From CAZGWJ01 sp964529445 (lineage in GTDB: Bacteria > Oederibacteriota > Muellerivitia > Muellerivitales > Muellerivitaceae), in assembly GCA_964529445.1 (NCBI GenBank), contig CAZGWJ010000104.1, forward strand, positions 1 through 8,837: DNA of 8,837 nt. Reading direction: 5' to 3'. Both the position numbers and the translations under genes were made by a program. Positions 6,514-8,837 of the stretch are shown here, piece by piece. A model generated the notes under the pieces. It did not search any database. It was not told where the DNA came from and worked only from the letters and a program-made list of their open reading frames with translations. How positions within the stretch are numbered: the first letter of the stretch is position 1; the number at the start of each line of letters is the position of its first letter.

Positions 6514-7892
6514 TGATGCGCGGAAGCTTTTCGCAAAGGTTGTACATATATTCCGCCATTCTATTATTCGGTTATTTCATGGCATCGGGAGAAAACCGCA
6601 CGTTTTCATGGCACCAAGGCTCCCAATATGCCCTGGTCCGAGCCATGGCGGATTCCGGGACATTCGTTATCGACGAATATCGCGGGCCTGCCGGTGGCGA
6701 TGTAGCATATCGGGATGGAAGGCATTATTCCGCGAAAAATCCGGGACCCTCATTTCTGGCTCTCCCTTTTTATCTGTTGGGATCTGCGATCGCGTCCCTT
6801 CCGGGAATCCCTGCGGGAATGAGAGAGACGACGAAAATGTTTTTCACGAGGGTCTTTCCGGCCCTTATGGGTGTTATGGCTGCGATCCTGGGATTTTGGT
6901 TTCTGGGTGGACCGCAGGTGTTTCGCGCCTGGTCCCCGGGTGTTGTCCTCTTGCTCGGGATCGGGACCCATGTGGGGAAATACGCGGTGCATTTGTTCGC
7001 GCATGCACCCTCTACGGCTTTCGTGATGTTGTGTCTGGTATCCCTCGCGAAGGAGTATCACAACCCCTCGATTGGATGGTCGACAATTGCAGGGTGGTCG
7101 GCGGGCATGGCATTTCTGATGGAACCGAATACCGTGCTTCTGATACCCGTGATGTTTATGTATTACACCTTTCGAAGCATACCCTTAACGCGGATCATGG
7201 CTTCGATGGCGGGACTTTCTCTGCCCCTGTCGGTGCTGGGGTTCTATCAATGGTCCTGTTTCGGCCATCCCATGGCGCTTGCGGCACAGTTTCATCCGTT
7301 GGCACATGACGGGATCCGCAACGTGACGGCGCCTGATTGGAGGCACTTGAAACGTCTTCTTTTCGAAATGAGCAACGAGCCCAGAGCTGGAATGTTGATC
7401 ATGTCTCCGCTGATGGTCTTGGCACCCCTTGGCATCTGGAGATTGTGGAGAACAAGGGGTTGCCTCCAAGTGCTCATGCTGGTTATGGCAGCATTGGGGC
7501 CGTTGGTCATGGCCTCTATGTTGGGAACGAATTACTTCGGCGGGGGAACAAATGATATTCGATATATAACATGCACGGAGTTCCTGCTTTTACTACTGTC
7601 TTTGCATTTCGTGGCGGAGCACATCGAGGCAACAAGCGGTATCTACCGATGGGTCTTCGCGATCGTGGTTTCGATCACCATAGCCTGGCAGTTTCTCATT
7701 CATGTGTATTTCCGTGTTATCCATGCCGATCGATACTTGGGTGATTTCATTCACTCGATCATTGGCGGCTCAAATCTTTCAGACTTATTCAGGAATGCGG
7801 AAGGCGTGACATGGAACACGGGCGTATTCCTGGGAATCACTTTGATTTCCGTGATAATATACGAATTCATTAAGCGCGCGAAAGGCACGTGA
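6513..7892 (+). CDS. Polytopic membrane protein, putative GT-C type glycosyltransferase
   Basis: The protein has 459 residues. ATG 6513 overlaps the preceding stop as TAATG, with only a weak GGA at 6504-6506, so translational coupling is likely; a second ATG follows at 6516. Roughly 9-11 hydrophobic segments are spread over the length. After the first helix comes an extracytoplasmic-type loop with HQGSQYALVRAM (34-45), DSGTFVIDEY (47-56), GDVAYRDGRHYSAKNPGPSF (62-81), then LALPFYLLG. This Q-x-S-x-Y-A-L-x-R-A / D-x-A-x-x-D-G-x-Y-x-x-K-x-P-G pattern is familiar from unnamed membrane proteins usually annotated as glycosyltransferase or mannosyltransferase-like. A later FGHPMALAAQF (250-260) and YFGGGTNDIRYITCTEFLLLL also match that group. 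Acidic residues in the first loop (D47, D54, D63, D68) are candidates for the catalytic site, by analogy only. Codon use is clearly more AT-rich than the flanking genes. Membrane protein is certain; glycosyltransferase is inferred. Confidence 0.75.
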   Translation: MMRGSFSQRLYIYSAILLFGYFMASGENRTFSWHQGSQYALVRAMADSGTFVIDEYRGPAGGDVAYRDGRHYSAKNPGPSFLALPFYLLGSAIASLPGIPAGMRETTKMFFTRVFPALMGVMAAILGFWFLGGPQVFRAWSPGVVLLLGIGTHVGKYAVHLFAHAPSTAFVMLCLVSLAKEYHNPSIGWSTIAGWSAGMAFLMEPNTVLLIPVMFMYYTFRSIPLTRIMASMAGLSLPLSVLGFYQWSCFGHPMALAAQFHPLAHDGIRNVTAPDWRHLKRLLFEMSNEPRAGMLIMSPLMVLAPLGIWRLWRTRGCLQVLMLVMAALGPLVMASMLGTNYFGGGTNDIRYITCTEFLLLLLSLHFVAEHIEATSGIYRWVFAIVVSITIAWQFLIHVYFRVIHADRYLGDFIHSIIGGSNLSDLFRNAEGVTWNTGVFLGITLISVIIYEFIKRAKGT

Positions 7893-7893
7893 C

Positions 7894-8837
7894 ATGTCCC
7901 GCCAACGGACTTCGAAATTCAAAAAAGTCTTGATCACGGGAGGGGCCGGATATATCGGTTCCGTCATGGTCCCTGAACTCCTGCGCCGGGGATATCAGGT
8001 CACCGTTCTCGACAAGCTCTACTTCGGGCGTCAATCCATCGATGAATGGGTGCGCTCGAAGCGAATTGAATTGATCCAAATGGATATCCGCGACATCGGC
8101 AAACGCCCCGAGATCCTCAAGGGGTACGACGCGGTCATCCATCTGGCGGCCCTCTCGAACGATCCGTCCTGCGAGCTCAATCCCGAGTTCACCGAGGCCG
8201 TCAATTACCGGGAGACCTGCCATCTCGCCCTCCTAGCGAGGGAGGCGGGCATCCCTCGGTTCCTGTTCTCCTCCTCGTGCAGTGTTTACGGGGAAGGAAC
8301 CAATACGAAACTCCGGGAGGATTCCCCCAAGAACCCGGTTTCCATCTACGCGGCCAGCAAACTGCGCGCCGAGCAATACCTCCTCTCCTTATCCAACGAA
8401 CGTTTCCATCCGACCATCCTCCGATTGGCCACGGCTTTCGGTCTCTCGCCGCGGATGCGGTTCGACCTGGCCATCAACGTCATGACCCTGCACGGATACA
8501 GGAACAGGAAGATCATTGTCAGGGGCGGCGGGCAACAATGGCGCCCGTTCGTCCATATACGTGACATCGCCGATGCGTTCGGGACGGTGCTGGAGTCGCC
8601 GACCGAGAAGGTGTCGGGCGAGATATTCAACGTGGGTTCCGACAGCCAGAACTACAGGATCGCCGATCTGGCCGATCTGGTCGCTGGGGAGATCCCGGGT
8701 GTGGAATTGGAGACCGTACCGGACGATCCGGACAAGAGAAATTACAACGTCGGTTTCGACAAGATCCGGAAAGTCCTGGGGTTCAAGACCCGTCATGACG
8801 CTCGTTCGGGGATCCGGGAGATCCGGAGGGCCTTGGA
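7894..8837 (+). CDS. NAD-dependent epimerase/dehydratase (extended SDR), 3'-truncated
   Basis: The frame opens at ATG 7894, one base after the preceding stop, with a modest AAAGG at 7881-7885, and runs off the window end with no stop; 314 complete codons are visible. The nucleotide-binding GGAGYIG is at 16-22 and the acidic residue D40 at the end of strand beta-2 favours NAD(H). MDIRD lies at 63-67 and HLAALSNDP at 83-91. FSSSCSVYG (125-133) and Y152-x3-K156 (YAASK) supply the SDR catalytic Ser/Thr, Tyr and Lys. Downstream RLATAFGLSPRMRFDL (177-192) and WRPFVHIRDIADAF (216-229) are typical of sugar-nucleotide epimerases and dehydratases in polysaccharide loci. Relatives are usually about 310-350 residues, so nearly the whole protein is present. 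Epimerase, dehydratase or reductase cannot be told apart here. GC content returns to about 63%. Confidence 0.9.
   Translation, partial: MSRQRTSKFKKVLITGGAGYIGSVMVPELLRRGYQVTVLDKLYFGRQSIDEWVRSKRIELIQMDIRDIGKRPEILKGYDAVIHLAALSNDPSCELNPEFTEAVNYRETCHLALLAREAGIPRFLFSSSCSVYGEGTNTKLREDSPKNPVSIYAASKLRAEQYLLSLSNERFHPTILRLATAFGLSPRMRFDLAINVMTLHGYRNRKIIVRGGGQQWRPFVHIRDIADAFGTVLESPTEKVSGEIFNVGSDSQNYRIADLADLVAGEIPGVELETVPDDPDKRNYNVGFDKIRKVLGFKTRHDARSGIREIRRAL

Noticed and set aside
6506..7309. Plus-strand open frame (267 codons) overlapping the start of the GT-C gene
   Set aside because: The product is Cys/Gly/Arg-rich without membrane segments or a known domain. The frame from 6513 gives a coherent polytopic protein.

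Overview
The window is a densely packed, single-strand stretch of bacterial chromosome with eight genes, all on the + strand. The first is cut off at its 5' end and the last at its 3' end. Base composition is GC-rich (one 60-base line counted in the first gene is 67% GC). There are clear GGAGG-type Shine-Dalgarno sites, frequent TTG/GTG starts and very short gaps (-1 to about 85 bases). This points to a high-GC, probably uncultured or little-studied bacterium. The DUF2298 family in gene 1 was first named from Chloroflexi and archaea but occurs in several bacterial phyla, so I do not assign a phylum.

Layout: (1) 1-1881, C-terminal part of a large DUF2298 (Chlor_Arch_YYY) multi-spanning membrane protein, a putative GT-C type glycosyltransferase, with an unusual CxxC-x9-CxxC zinc-ribbon-like insert. 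(2) 1910-2920 and (3) 3006-4046, two tandem membrane-anchored six-bladed NHL-repeat beta-propellers. (4) 4057-4791, a class I SAM methyltransferase. (5) 4827-5744, a GT2 polyprenyl-phosphate glycosyltransferase of the DPM1/ArnC type. (6) 5788-6513, a GNAT acyltransferase whose N-terminal motif recalls amino-sugar acetyltransferases (RffC/WecD-like). (7) 6513-7892, a second, unrelated multi-spanning putative GT-C protein. (8) 7894-8837, an NAD-dependent sugar-nucleotide epimerase/dehydratase (extended SDR), truncated by the window end.

Taken together this looks like one operon for a surface glycan or glycoconjugate. The epimerase/dehydratase would modify a nucleotide sugar. The GNAT would acylate an amino sugar. 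The GT2 enzyme would load a sugar onto a polyprenyl-phosphate carrier. The two polytopic proteins are candidate transferases that use such lipid-linked sugars on the outer face of the membrane, with the anchored NHL propellers as possible extracytoplasmic partners. This chain of function is inference from family membership and co-location; substrates cannot be read from the sequence.

The GNAT and second GT-C genes (about 5790-7890) are visibly less GC-rich than the rest (sampled lines 40-55% against 63-67%). This suggests a separately acquired module inside the locus. No RNA genes, CRISPR arrays, insertion sequences or convincing terminators or promoters were seen, and no stretch over 300 bases lacks a gene.
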